Assembly (NCBI GenBank): GCA_029253965.1 | Contig: JAQWYM010000061.1 | Coordinates: 1-37,281, forward strand | Length of the DNA: 37,281 nt | Source: Gammaproteobacteria bacterium | Lineage (GTDB): Bacteria; Pseudomonadota; Gammaproteobacteria; UBA4575 | Reading direction: 5' to 3' | In this document: one piece after another, positions 9,500 to 17,090 of the stretch | How the letters are laid out: every line of letters starts with the position of its first letter | Position numbering within the stretch: position 1 is the stretch's first letter | Position numbers and translations under genes: made by a program | Notes under the pieces: generated by a model | Databases searched by the model: none | The model's input: only the letters and a program-made list of their open reading frames with translations | What the model was told of the DNA's origin: nothing

Positions 9500-10062
9500 T
9501 CCAACAAACAGTGCTTAATAGGCTGCCTAGCCTTAATCGGCACTCCTTGCTGATTGCGTTTTGACAGCCGCAGACTTCCACGACTATTAAGTACTAGTAC
9601 CCGTGCTTGTTGCACATCGTTTTTAAAACAAAGATAGAAGCTAGCACCTATACCCGTACTATTTCTTGCGTTGGGGTAAAAGCTCACACTATCAGAGGCA
9701 TTACCATTGGCACGCAAACTAATGTCATTCGCTAGTTTTTCTTGTCGCCATATTAATTCTTCCTTGCTTTCATCTCTTTGCCCACGTGGTAAATGCTGGT
9801 CAGCAAATAGAATCCAGCCCAGCTCATATTTTTTCCGCGTGCAGGTCCTACCATTTTCACTGGCGCAAAGACTTATAATTTGTGCCTGATTGATTGCCTT
9901 TGACCGTGCTAGCCGTAGACTCATAATGAGTGCCTGCGCGTACTGATTTAATCGGTACTCAGCTATAACTTTATTTGGCGAAAATGTAACTGCACTGATC
10001 AAAATCAATATGATAGCCAGACTAAATAGCAACTCTAACAATGAATAGGCAGCCGTCAACAT
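9496..10062 (-). CDS. fimT: Type IV pilus minor pilin, FimT/FimU (GspH)-like
   Basis: This is the first gene of the minor-pilin operon, 188 residues long. The N-terminus is only five residues before A^YSLLELLFSLAIIL, so Ala replaces the usual Gly at -1; Glu is at +5. The LNQYAQALIMSLRLARSKAINQ helix and the CASENGRTC block at about 67-75 are hallmarks of GspH/FimT pseudopilins. The ATG is preceded by GGGAG at 10072-10068 with 5-base spacing. That ribosome-binding site lies in one arm of an inverted repeat. The gene could be named fimT or fimU; the family call is firmer than the symbol. Confidence 0.78.
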   Translation of the reverse strand: MLTAAYSLLELLFSLAIILILISAVTFSPNKVIAEYRLNQYAQALIMSLRLARSKAINQAQIISLCASENGRTCTRKKYELGWILFADQHLPRGQRDESKEELIWRQEKLANDISLRANGNASDSVSFYPNARNSTGIGASFYLCFKNDVQQARVLVLNSRGSLRLSKRNQQGVPIKARQPIKHCLLE

Positions 10063-10104
10063 GTTTACTCCCGAGTATTTAAGAATTACCTTTTAGGAGT
10101 AAAC
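10063..10104 (-). promoter_or_regulatory. Inverted repeat sequestering the fimT ribosome-binding site
   Basis: The minus-strand leader carries GTTTACTCC and its exact complement GGAGTAAAC (9-bp arms, 24-base loop). The second arm contains the fimT Shine-Dalgarno sequence and runs up to the ATG. Folding would hide the ribosome-binding site of the whole minor-pilin operon. The upstream stretch 10105-10232 holds a smaller dyad, CTAACAG/CTGTTAG at 10190-10208, but no promoter I can place with confidence. Seen directly: the repeat. Regulation is inference. Confidence 0.5.
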
Positions 10105-10232
10105 GAGCTTAGCTTGATGCAGATTAGATGTCGCTGATGCCTGTGCGCATAGTCTCAAACATACTGATTAGTTGCACGATGTGCGTCTGCTAACAGAGAT
10201 ACTGTTAGTGATATTTTAGCTCAGCTGGAGCC

Positions 10233-10272
10233 TGAGGCTAACCATCAGTATGAGTACTGATGGTTAGCCTCA
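10233..10272. repeat. Perfect 18-bp hairpin downstream of ctpA
   Basis: TGAGGCTAACCATCAGTA and its exact complement are separated by a 4-base loop (TGAG). The hairpin begins 12 bases past the ctpA stop. There is no T-run after the stem on either strand, so it does not look like a standard intrinsic terminator. It could protect the ctpA mRNA end, stop transcription with Rho, or be a dispersed palindromic repeat. Confidence 0.7.
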
Positions 10273-10283
10273 TGATCTATATT

Positions 10284-11609
10284 TTAACCTTTATTTTCTT
10301 TTCTGTTTGTCGCTGTTGTTATTAACTTTTCAATAATGCTTAACGCGCTATCCAAAACAACGTCCTCATCTTCTTTAGCCTTTACAGAAATGACTCTACC
10401 TGTTTCTTCTTGGCTTGCTTCTTTATTGTTTTCCAGATGCCCTTCAAGGTCTGCTTCACGCATAAAGTTATTTGCTTTTTTAACATCGCCACTGACGCTT
10501 CTCTTCACCTTGATAGTAATGTCAGGAGTAATGCCAGAAGCCTGTATAGATCGACCTAGCGGTGTGAAGTAACGTGCTGTTGTTAGTTTAAGCGCCGCAT
10601 TCTCTTGTAATGGTAAAACCGTCTGCACTGAACCTTTGCCGAATGACTTAGAGCCAACAACCGTTGCACGCTTATGATCTTGCAAGGCACCGGCGACAAT
10701 TTCTGAGGCCGAGGCTGAGCCACCGTTAATTAAAACAACAATAGGTAAACCTTTTAATTTATCGGGTGTGCCTGCCGTGTATTTTAATGCAGCATCTGCG
10801 GCACGACCTTCGGTGTAAACTATTAACTCGCCATCATTCAGGAATACATCTGAAACACCCACTGCACCTGTTAAGACACCACCAGGATTGTTTCGCAAAT
10901 CAAGAATAACACCGCGTAAGTTATCGCCTGACTTGGCTAACAGTGAATCTACTGCGTTAAAGATATTTCGTGTTGTTTTTGATTGGAAGCTGGATACACG
11001 AATATAGCCAATATCATCATCCAGTAATTTATTACGTACACTTTTAATGCGAATGACATCACGCATGACTGGGATATTAATAGGTGCAGCCTCATCCTCG
11101 CGTACTACTTTTAAGATTAAGGTGGTACCCGTAGCACCGCGCATCACTTTAACTGCCTCGCTTAAACTCATCCCTTTGACTGACACATCACCTAACTGAA
11201 TAATTAAGTCACCCGCTTTCACACCGGCACGATATGCGGGTGTGTCATCAATCGGGGCAATAACTCGAATAAACCCACCATCAAGACCAACCTCTATACC
11301 AAGACCACCAAACTCTCCTGATGTGCCTATTTTTAGCTCTCTAAATTCTTCCTCACCCAAAAAACTTGAGTGTGGGTCTAAGCTAGCAATCATGCCACGA
11401 ATAGCCCCTTCGATGAGCTTCTGATCATCGACCGTTTCTACATAATTACGCTTCACTCGGGCATAAACATCTGTAAACAGGCGGATGTCAGCCAGCGGCA
11501 ATGGTTCTTCTATTTCTGACTTTGCAACTGCTGGATAGCTTAGCGTTAAGGTAACACCGAGACTAAGGCCTAAGACCATAGCCATCATCATGTTTTTAAT
11601 GTCTTTCAT
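10284..11609 (-). CDS. ctpA: Carboxy-terminal processing protease (S41 family)
   Basis: This is a 441-residue periplasmic serine protease of the Prc/CtpA family. An N-terminal signal sequence (about 1-29, ending TLSYPAVA) precedes a helical region, a PDZ domain at about 95-170 (GGLGIEVG and PAYRAGVKAGD), and the S41 catalytic domain. The Ser/Lys dyad fits S300 in GGSASASEIV and K325 in SFGKGSVQT. They are 25 residues apart, as in characterised CtpB/Prc enzymes. Such proteases trim cell-wall hydrolases and other periplasmic proteins. It follows envC on the same strand, a common arrangement, with a 152-base gap. GGAG stands 10 bases before the ATG. Confidence 0.95.
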   Translation of the reverse strand: MKDIKNMMMAMVLGLSLGVTLTLSYPAVAKSEIEEPLPLADIRLFTDVYARVKRNYVETVDDQKLIEGAIRGMIASLDPHSSFLGEEEFRELKIGTSGEFGGLGIEVGLDGGFIRVIAPIDDTPAYRAGVKAGDLIIQLGDVSVKGMSLSEAVKVMRGATGTTLILKVVREDEAAPINIPVMRDVIRIKSVRNKLLDDDIGYIRVSSFQSKTTRNIFNAVDSLLAKSGDNLRGVILDLRNNPGGVLTGAVGVSDVFLNDGELIVYTEGRAADAALKYTAGTPDKLKGLPIVVLINGGSASASEIVAGALQDHKRATVVGSKSFGKGSVQTVLPLQENAALKLTTARYFTPLGRSIQASGITPDITIKVKRSVSGDVKKANNFMREADLEGHLENNKEASQEETGRVISVKAKEDEDVVLDSALSIIEKLITTATNRKENKG

Positions 11610-11761
11610 CAGTAATGCTCCAATCGCTCAGCCCAAGAGTATGCTTGAGTAAATTAAAATTGTTGTTCCTCAGTGTAACGACATCTAGCGATGAACGAAA
11701 CCGGTGTACTGCTTCGGTCTGAGGCATCAATGGTTATTAATCACTATTCAAGGGAAATGCC

Positions 11762-12907
11762 TTAGCTGCACCACTTTTGTGGGTTTAAAGGCTGACCTTT
11801 CTGACGAATCTCAAAATAAATATTCGCCTCTTTACTTGCACCAAAGTCACCGACCATAGCAATCACTTCGTTTTCTTCAACCATTTCACCAACTTCCTTA
11901 TACAGGCCTTCAGCATGTGCATACAAACTCATATAACCCTCGCCATGGTCAATGATCATTAGCCAGCCATATCCTTTAAACCAATTAGAAAAGACGACTT
12001 TGCCGTGAAATATGGCATGAACTTGTTTTCCTCGCACTGAACGAATGGTGACGCCTTCCCATTTCAACTGATTAGACTGTTGCTGCCGCATCTGACCAAA
12101 TTGGTTTTCTAAACGACCTTTCAACGGCCAGGATAATTTACCGCGCTGTTTTGCAAATTGCTGATCAGGTAACGATTCTCGGCGCAGCTTTTTTAATAGC
12201 TTTTGTAAAGCATGTTGTGCTTTGCTCTGTGCTTCTAATAAACGTTGGTCACTGGCTATATATTGTTTCAAAGCAACTTTAGCATCACTTTTTTCTGTCC
12301 TTGCTAACTGCAATATTTCTGTCTGTTGCTGCTGCCCGATTAAAATCACCTGCAAATCAGTATGTTTCTCATTAATCACATCTATTTTATCTGCAATCTT
12401 TTTTGAAAGCAGCGCTAGCTGTTTTAACTCCTGATCACGTGCCTCTTCAATATATCGATAAATTATCCGATCTCGACCAGAGTAGGCTGGATCAATCTGT
12501 GCTAAAGCTATCTTCCATTGGCTTAATTGATTATCTAGGTAATGCAGGCGTAATTGTTGCTTGAGGCCTTGATACTGTTTTTGAACGTCTTTTTGAATAT
12601 GCTGGTCTTCATTTCCTAGCCTTAATAAACTATTTTCAAGATCAGCCCTCTGCAGTGCAACCGCACGCATATTTTTATGTAATTTACCCAGCTCTTGATC
12701 AAGCGAATGAATTTCTTGTTCGATCTGTTGCTGATCAATACTGCTTTTTTTGAGGCGTTCTTGTATCTTTTTTACCGCCTGTGCAATATCTGAGAGATCA
12801 CGCTGAGTTTGCTGCAAGGCCTCAGTCGCCAATGCTGGGACACAGCAATAGGTGACTATGAGTAGTATCAACAGTCGCCGAATCTGCTTTAAGCTAAGCT
12901 TAATCAT
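11762..12907 (-). CDS. envC: Murein hydrolase activator EnvC (degenerate LytM)
   Basis: This 381-residue periplasmic protein has a signal peptide (about 1-28, ending CCVPALA), then long Gln/Lys/Glu-rich coiled coils (about 30-240) and a C-terminal LytM/M23 domain. Zinc ligands are missing: the family HLHFE motif reads NIYFE and the GxD element reads GVT. This fits EnvC, which activates the septal amidases AmiA/AmiB and does not itself cut peptidoglycan. I chose the ATG at 12907 since it gives a normal signal peptide. An in-frame ATG at 12964 would add 19 residues and would lie against the divergent promoter. ctpA follows. Confidence 0.88.
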   Translation of the reverse strand: MIKLSLKQIRRLLILLIVTYCCVPALATEALQQTQRDLSDIAQAVKKIQERLKKSSIDQQQIEQEIHSLDQELGKLHKNMRAVALQRADLENSLLRLGNEDQHIQKDVQKQYQGLKQQLRLHYLDNQLSQWKIALAQIDPAYSGRDRIIYRYIEEARDQELKQLALLSKKIADKIDVINEKHTDLQVILIGQQQQTEILQLARTEKSDAKVALKQYIASDQRLLEAQSKAQHALQKLLKKLRRESLPDQQFAKQRGKLSWPLKGRLENQFGQMRQQQSNQLKWEGVTIRSVRGKQVHAIFHGKVVFSNWFKGYGWLMIIDHGEGYMSLYAHAEGLYKEVGEMVEENEVIAMVGDFGASKEANIYFEIRQKGQPLNPQKWCS

Positions 12908-12965
12908 GGGCTGAGGCCCTTGTCTAATCACTATCGGAAATCCCTGAACGCTGTGAACTATCATT

Positions 12966-12991
12966 AGTGTATTAATAGTTTATAATACACT
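12966..12991. promoter_or_regulatory. Palindromic operator overlapping the promoter of the ArsR-type gene
   Basis: AGTGTATTA (12966-12974) and TAATACACT (12983-12991) form a perfect 9-bp inverted repeat with an 8-base spacer. A consensus -10 box TATAAT (12981-12986) lies across the right arm, pointing to the regulator gene; its ATG-equivalent start is 34 bases downstream. The -35 region is poor. The minus strand reads TATTAT in the same repeat, so a divergent envC promoter is possible. An operator across the -10 box would suit autorepression by an ArsR protein. Confidence 0.6.
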
Positions 12992-13019
12992 TTGTTTTGA
13001 TTTTAATGGAAAAATCATA

Positions 13020-13352
13020 GTGTCAGATCATAGTTTTGTGACTCTAAGCCATGAAGACCTCATGGCTAGAGAAGAAGATATAGAACAGGCATCTCGCTCG
13101 CTAAAAGCAATGTCGCACCCATTACGCCTTAAAATTCTCTGTGTGCTCGGCAATCAAGAACAGAGCGTACAACACATTGTTGGATGTGTCGGTACATCAC
13201 AAAGCAACATCTCACAACATCTAGCCATCCTCCGTGATAAAGGTATTTTAAAATCACGTAAAGACGCCAACCGTGTGTTTTATAAGGTAGGTGATGCTGG
13301 CACACTCAAGCTCATTGAAATGATGCAACAAGTCTTTTGCTCCGCACACTAA
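13020..13352 (+). CDS. ArsR-family regulator, possible persulfide sensor (BigR/SqrR-like)
   Basis: This 110-residue winged-helix repressor has the ArsR core SHPLRLKILCVLG (32-44), the recognition helix TSQSNISQHLAILRDKGIL (59-77) and the wing KSRKDANRVFYKV. The metal-binding ELCVCDL motif is absent. Instead, Cys41 lies in helix 2 and Cys107 near the C-terminus, with one further Cys56. A helix-2/C-terminal cysteine pair is the hallmark of the reactive-sulfur sensors BigR, SqrR and YgaV. The next gene is a rhodanese, which fits sulfur stress. The GTG start has GGA upstream. Sensing function is inferred from the cysteines and context; a redox or generic role is possible. Confidence 0.75.
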   Translation: MSDHSFVTLSHEDLMAREEDIEQASRSLKAMSHPLRLKILCVLGNQEQSVQHIVGCVGTSQSNISQHLAILRDKGILKSRKDANRVFYKVGDAGTLKLIEMMQQVFCSAH

Positions 13353-13401
13353 ATCACAGTGCCTTGACTAGAGGCAGCAACCAACAAAGGAACATCGCGC
13401 G

Positions 13402-13830
13402 GTGACCACGCCCTATTCTGAATTTATCAGTACTAATTTTATTTTATTTGCAGCACTTGGCATTATCATTGCGTTAATCCTACGCATGGAAATCAAGCGT
13501 GCACTGCGTGGCTTTAAAACAGTTACACCAAAAGAAGCAGTCACCTTAATGAATAGAGAAGAAGCTATCCTCATTGACGTGCGCGAAGATAATGAGCTTG
13601 TTCAAGGCTTTATTCGTGGCTCCAAGCACCTGTCACTCAGCGTTTTAACACAGCGTGTCAATGAGCTTAAGGCACATACTGATAAACCTGTGATTGTTTA
13701 CTGTCGAAGTGGTAATAGATCACTGACAGCTTGTCAGACCTTAAAGAAATACAACTTCAATAACATCATGTCTCTTCGCGGTGGCTTAGAGGCTTGGCGA
13801 AATGACAATCTTCCCGTGGTAAAAAAATGA
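13402..13830 (+). CDS. yibN: Membrane-anchored rhodanese-domain protein (YibN-like)
   Basis: The 142-residue protein has one N-terminal membrane helix (about 9-28) and a single rhodanese domain (about 38-140). The catalytic loop is CRSGNR with Cys101, and VREDNELVQGFIRGS is the usual domain entry. Such domains carry a persulfide and transfer sulfane sulfur; the anchor places this one at the membrane, domain probably in the cytoplasm. The GTG start has AAAGGA about 10 bases upstream. It overlaps grxC by ATGA, and the yibN-grxC-secB-gpsA order is conserved in gammaproteobacteria. An ArsR-type regulator directly upstream is the less usual part. Confidence 0.88.
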   Translation: MTTPYSEFISTNFILFAALGIIIALILRMEIKRALRGFKTVTPKEAVTLMNREEAILIDVREDNELVQGFIRGSKHLSLSVLTQRVNELKAHTDKPVIVYCRSGNRSLTACQTLKKYNFNNIMSLRGGLEAWRNDNLPVVKK

Positions 13831-14093
13831 CAGATAACACAGCAAAAGTAGTAATTTATAGTGGCCGACTTTGTACTTACTGTAACGCTGCAAAGCGTTT
13901 GTTTGAGAAAAAAGGTATCGCATTCGAAGAGGTTATGATTGACTCTGATGACAGTGTGCGCGCTGAAATGGAGCAACGCAGTGGGCGTCAGTCGGTGCCA
14001 CAAATCTTCATTGGTGATGTTCACGTTGGCGGTTATGACGATCTTGCTGAATGTCATCGTGAAGGCAAGTTAGACGAACTATTAGCGTCTTAA
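13827..14093 (+). CDS. grxC: Glutaredoxin (GrxC type)
   Basis: This 88-residue thioredoxin-fold glutathione-dependent oxidoreductase has the active site CTYC (16-19), the cis-proline motif SVPQIFI and the GG-DD glutathione-binding end (HVGGYDDL). Most GrxC proteins have CPYC, so the second position is changed from Pro to Thr; this should alter the thiol pKa and redox potential. Start and rhodanese stop overlap as ATGA, which implies coupled expression with the sulfur-transfer protein. Confidence 0.93.
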   Translation: MTDNTAKVVIYSGRLCTYCNAAKRLFEKKGIAFEEVMIDSDDSVRAEMEQRSGRQSVPQIFIGDVHVGGYDDLAECHREGKLDELLAS

Positions 14094-14138
14094 GTTGCCT
14101 TATCTCCTACAGTCACACCTTACTGAGAGCTAGCCGCT

Positions 14139-14597
14139 ATGAGTGAACAGAAAGAGCAGTTTGATATTCAAAAAATATTCGTTCGTGATATGTCTTTTGA
14201 ATCACCTCAGGCACCGGCTATTTTCACTGAGCAATGGCAGCCTAGCACGGATGTTAACCTCAGCAGCCGCTTCGATGAACTCGCTGATGATCACTATCTA
14301 GTCGATCTCAAAGTTCAAATTACTGCAAAACAAAACGATAAAGTCTCTTTCCTTATCGAAGTGGTGCAATCAGGTATCTTCCTAATCAAGGGTTTTGAAA
14401 AAAAGCAGCAAGAGCAGCTTTTAAACAGTTATTGCCCAAACACTCTATTCCCTTTTCTGCGTGAGGTAATTTCAGAATCTGTGACTAAAGGTGGTTTCCC
14501 ACCGTTGGTGTTAGCACCGGTTAATTTTGACGCCCTCTATGCACAGAAATTAGCGCAGGATGCATCAGGCAGCTCTACTACTTCTACCAAGCATTAG
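14139..14597 (+). CDS. secB: Protein-export chaperone SecB
   Basis: SecB (152 residues) keeps preproteins unfolded and delivers them to SecA. Family features: FDIQKIFVRDMSFESPQAP near the N-terminus, the beta-sheet LKVQITAKQNDKVSFLIEV and the CPNTLFPFLREVISESVTKGGFPPL block that binds substrate and SecA. It lies 45 bases after grxC and 23 bases before gpsA, the common grxC-secB-gpsA order. GAGAG precedes the ATG. Confidence 0.97.
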   Translation: MSEQKEQFDIQKIFVRDMSFESPQAPAIFTEQWQPSTDVNLSSRFDELADDHYLVDLKVQITAKQNDKVSFLIEVVQSGIFLIKGFEKKQQEQLLNSYCPNTLFPFLREVISESVTKGGFPPLVLAPVNFDALYAQKLAQDASGSSTTSTKH

Positions 14598-14620
14598 TCA
14601 CCCATAACGCTAGGCTAAGA

Positions 14621-15637
14621 ATGGCTCCTAATCCCAAAATTGTAGTGCTTGGTGCCGGCGCCTGGGGTACTGCACTGGCAATTCATCTCGCGCAACCTAG
14701 CAGCCATGGTGACGTGCTTTTATATGGCCGTGATCAGGAACGCATGTTGCAAATGGCAACAGCGCGCGTTAATCAACGCTATCTCCCTGAGATCAGTTTA
14801 CCTCCGCGCCTAAAGCCCTCAAGCGATTTTAAGAGCTGTGTGGCCGCGGCGGACTACATTGTGGTCACCATCCCAAGCACCGCCATGAGAACCACCCTAC
14901 AAGCAATCCACCAGCATTCAAGTGATCGGCTACGTGGCGTTATTTGGGCCAGCAAAGGGCTGGAACAGAAAACCGGTAAGTTTTTTCATCAGGTTGCTGC
15001 TGAAGAACTCGATACAGAACTACCCATTGCACTGTTATCTGGCCCTTCTTTTGCTAAGGAAGTCGCTCTTGGCCTGCCAACTGCTGTCACCATTGCCAGT
15101 GAAAAGGCTGACTTTAGTCGTGACTGTGCAAAACTATTTCACCATGGTGCCTTTCGTGCTTATTCCAGCACTGAATTAACCGCCGTTGAGATTGGTGGTA
15201 CCTTTAAGAATATTCTTGCGATTGCCGCCGGTATTGTTGATGGGCTTGAGTTTGGCGCTAATGCACGTGCCGCCTTAATTGCTCGTGGTGTCGCTGAAAT
15301 GATTCGATTTGGACGTGGCCAAGACGTTAATTTAGAGGCCTTAGTGGGCTTATCCGGTATCGGTGACATTATTTTATCTTGCTCAGATGATCAGTCACGC
15401 AACCGCCGTCTGGGGCTAGGACTAGGCCAGGGTCGAAGCCTAGCTGCCATAGAAACCGAGATAGGCCAGGTCTTGGAGGGCAAGCATGCCGCCGAGGTGA
15501 TTCATCAGCTGGCGCAACAGCAACAGCTAGAACTGCCTATCAGCTCAGCTGTTTACGCTGTCTTATTCGATGGCTTAGACCCGAATGAAGCTGTTGAGAG
15601 CCTGATGGCACGTTCATCACGTGATGAGAATGATTAG
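14621..15637 (+). CDS. gpsA: NAD(P)-dependent glycerol-3-phosphate dehydrogenase
   Basis: GpsA (338 residues) makes sn-glycerol-3-phosphate from dihydroxyacetone phosphate for phospholipid synthesis. The N-terminal Rossmann motif GAGAWGTALA (about 8-17) binds the nucleotide. The loop SGPSFAKEVALGLPTAV and the catalytic-lysine region VEIGGTFKNILAIAAGI are both intact. Length fits the family. It ends 9 bases before the convergent trmL gene. Confidence 0.97.
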   Translation: MAPNPKIVVLGAGAWGTALAIHLAQPSSHGDVLLYGRDQERMLQMATARVNQRYLPEISLPPRLKPSSDFKSCVAAADYIVVTIPSTAMRTTLQAIHQHSSDRLRGVIWASKGLEQKTGKFFHQVAAEELDTELPIALLSGPSFAKEVALGLPTAVTIASEKADFSRDCAKLFHHGAFRAYSSTELTAVEIGGTFKNILAIAAGIVDGLEFGANARAALIARGVAEMIRFGRGQDVNLEALVGLSGIGDIILSCSDDQSRNRRLGLGLGQGRSLAAIETEIGQVLEGKHAAEVIHQLAQQQQLELPISSAVYAVLFDGLDPNEAVESLMARSSRDEND

Positions 15638-15646
15638 CAGGCCGAC

Positions 15647-16111
15647 TTAAGCAGAACCGGCAAAGTCCAGTTGCCGCCACGCCTCGTATAAGCACACGGC
15701 AACACTATTCGATAGATTCATGCTGCGACTTTCTGCCAGCATCGGTATGCGTAAAATCTGATCAGCCTCTAAACCTTGCAAAACAGTATCGGGCAAACCA
15801 CGCGTTTCAGGGCCAAACAGCAGGGCGTCACCTGGAGCAAACTTAGCAGCCGTGTGGGCTCTGTTCCCTTTTGTAGATAATGCATACAGGCGCGCATAAT
15901 CCAGCTGGCTCAGGCATAATTGCAGACTGGAGTATTGCTTGACGGTACACCAATCAAGATAATCTAGGCCCGCCCTACGCATGCGCTTGTCATCAAGCTC
16001 AAAGCCCAGGGGTTGGATCAAATGAAGCTGACAACCGGTATTCGCACACAGACGCATGATATTACCTGTGTTGGGTGGAATCTCCGGTTCATATAAAATT
16101 ATGTGAATCAT
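15647..16111 (-). CDS. trmL: tRNA (cytidine/uridine-34 2'-O)-methyltransferase TrmL
   Basis: This 154-residue SPOUT methyltransferase modifies the wobble ribose of leucine tRNAs. The N-terminus [19 protein letters not shown] and the knot motifs [11 protein letters not shown] and [18 protein letters not shown] are diagnostic. The start is fixed by family alignment. Its ATG (16111-16109) overlaps the ATG of the divergent pyrD (16110-16112) within one CATG, so each gene's translation signals must lie in the other gene. Confidence 0.95.
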   Translation of the reverse strand: MIHIILYEPEIPPNTGNIMRLCANTGCQLHLIQPLGFELDDKRMRRAGLDYLDWCTVKQYSSLQLCLSQLDYARLYALSTKGNRAHTAAKFAPGDALLFGPETRGLPDTVLQGLEADQILRIPMLAESRSMNLSNSVAVCLYEAWRQLDFAGSA

Positions 16112-17057
16112 GACATCTGTAGATCAAACTATACTCAGTAGCGACTTTTGCGGGATGCATCTGCAATCACCACTAGTCTTGTTATCCGGTTGCGTTGGCT
16201 TTGGCCAAGAGTTTACGCGTGTGGCAGGTTATTCCAATAAGGACATTGGCGCCATCTGTTTAAAAGGCACCACCCTAGAGCCGCGCTTAGGCAATCCCGC
16301 ACACCGTGTCGCTGAAACACCCGCAGGCATGCTCAATGCTATTGGTTTACAAAACCCAGGCGCCCATGTTGTGGTGCGTGATTATTTGAGCAAACTCGAT
16401 TTCAGTGAAACACGTTATATCGCTAATGTCTCTGGATCAACAATAGAAGAGTACACCGAAGTAACGCGTATCTTTGATGACTCAGACATTGATGCCATTG
16501 AGATCAACATCTCCTGCCCTAATGTCAAAGAGGGCGGCGTTGCCTTTGGTAATGATCCTGATATGTCAGCCCGAGTTGTTGCCGCCTGCCGAAAAGTAAC
16601 TAATAAGCCACTGATCACTAAGCTATCACCTAATCAAACCGATATTGCTGCTAATGCTCGAGGCTGTATAGAAGCCGGCAGTGATGCCTTTGCCGTAATT
16701 AATACCTTGATGGGCATGGCGATTGATATTAATAGTCGCCGGCCGATCATCGGTAATAATCAGGGCGGACTATCTGGCCCTGCAATCAAACCGATCGCGT
16801 TACTCAAGGTGCATCAGGTCTATCAAGTGTGTAAGGCGCATAATATTCCAATCCTAGGTCAGGGTGGCATTAGTTCAGGTGAGGATGCCTTAGAGTTTAT
16901 TATTGCTGGTGCTAGTGCTGTCGGTATTGGCACAGGGCTTTACTACGACCCTCTCTGCTGTAAGGCGATTAATAAAACCATTAGTGATTATCTGCAACAA
17001 CACAAACTCTCTTCAGTCACTGAATTGGTCGGCAGCCTGAGTTTAAATACAGCCTAA
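16110..17057 (+). CDS. pyrD: Dihydroorotate dehydrogenase, class 1B catalytic subunit-like
   Basis: This 315-residue FMN enzyme oxidises dihydroorotate to orotate in pyrimidine synthesis. The catalytic base is Cys136 in [11 protein letters not shown], the class 1 signature; class 2 enzymes use serine. [39 protein letters not shown] and [10 protein letters not shown] agree with class 1B, which normally works with the PyrK electron-transfer subunit. No pyrK is nearby. An in-frame TGA at 16104-16106 excludes any earlier start, so the ATG at 16110 is the earliest possible; no strong ribosome-binding site is seen. Confidence 0.9.
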   Translation: MTSVDQTILSSDFCGMHLQSPLVLLSGCVGFGQEFTRVAGYSNKDIGAICLKGTTLEPRLGNPAHRVAETPAGMLNAIGLQNPGAHVVVRDYLSKLDFSETRYIANVSGSTIEEYTEVTRIFDDSDIDAIEINISCPNVKEGGVAFGNDPDMSARVVAACRKVTNKPLITKLSPNQTDIAANARGCIEAGSDAFAVINTLMGMAIDINSRRPIIGNNQGGLSGPAIKPIALLKVHQVYQVCKAHNIPILGQGGISSGEDALEFIIAGASAVGIGTGLYYDPLCCKAINKTISDYLQQHKLSSVTELVGSLSLNTA

Positions 17058-17090
17058 GCTGTTGCGCTAAACTGACACTGAGAAAACCCA

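Noticed and set aside
10233-10272. Intrinsic terminator of ctpA
   Set aside because: The stem is perfect but no T-run follows on either strand, so I list it as a hairpin of unknown role.
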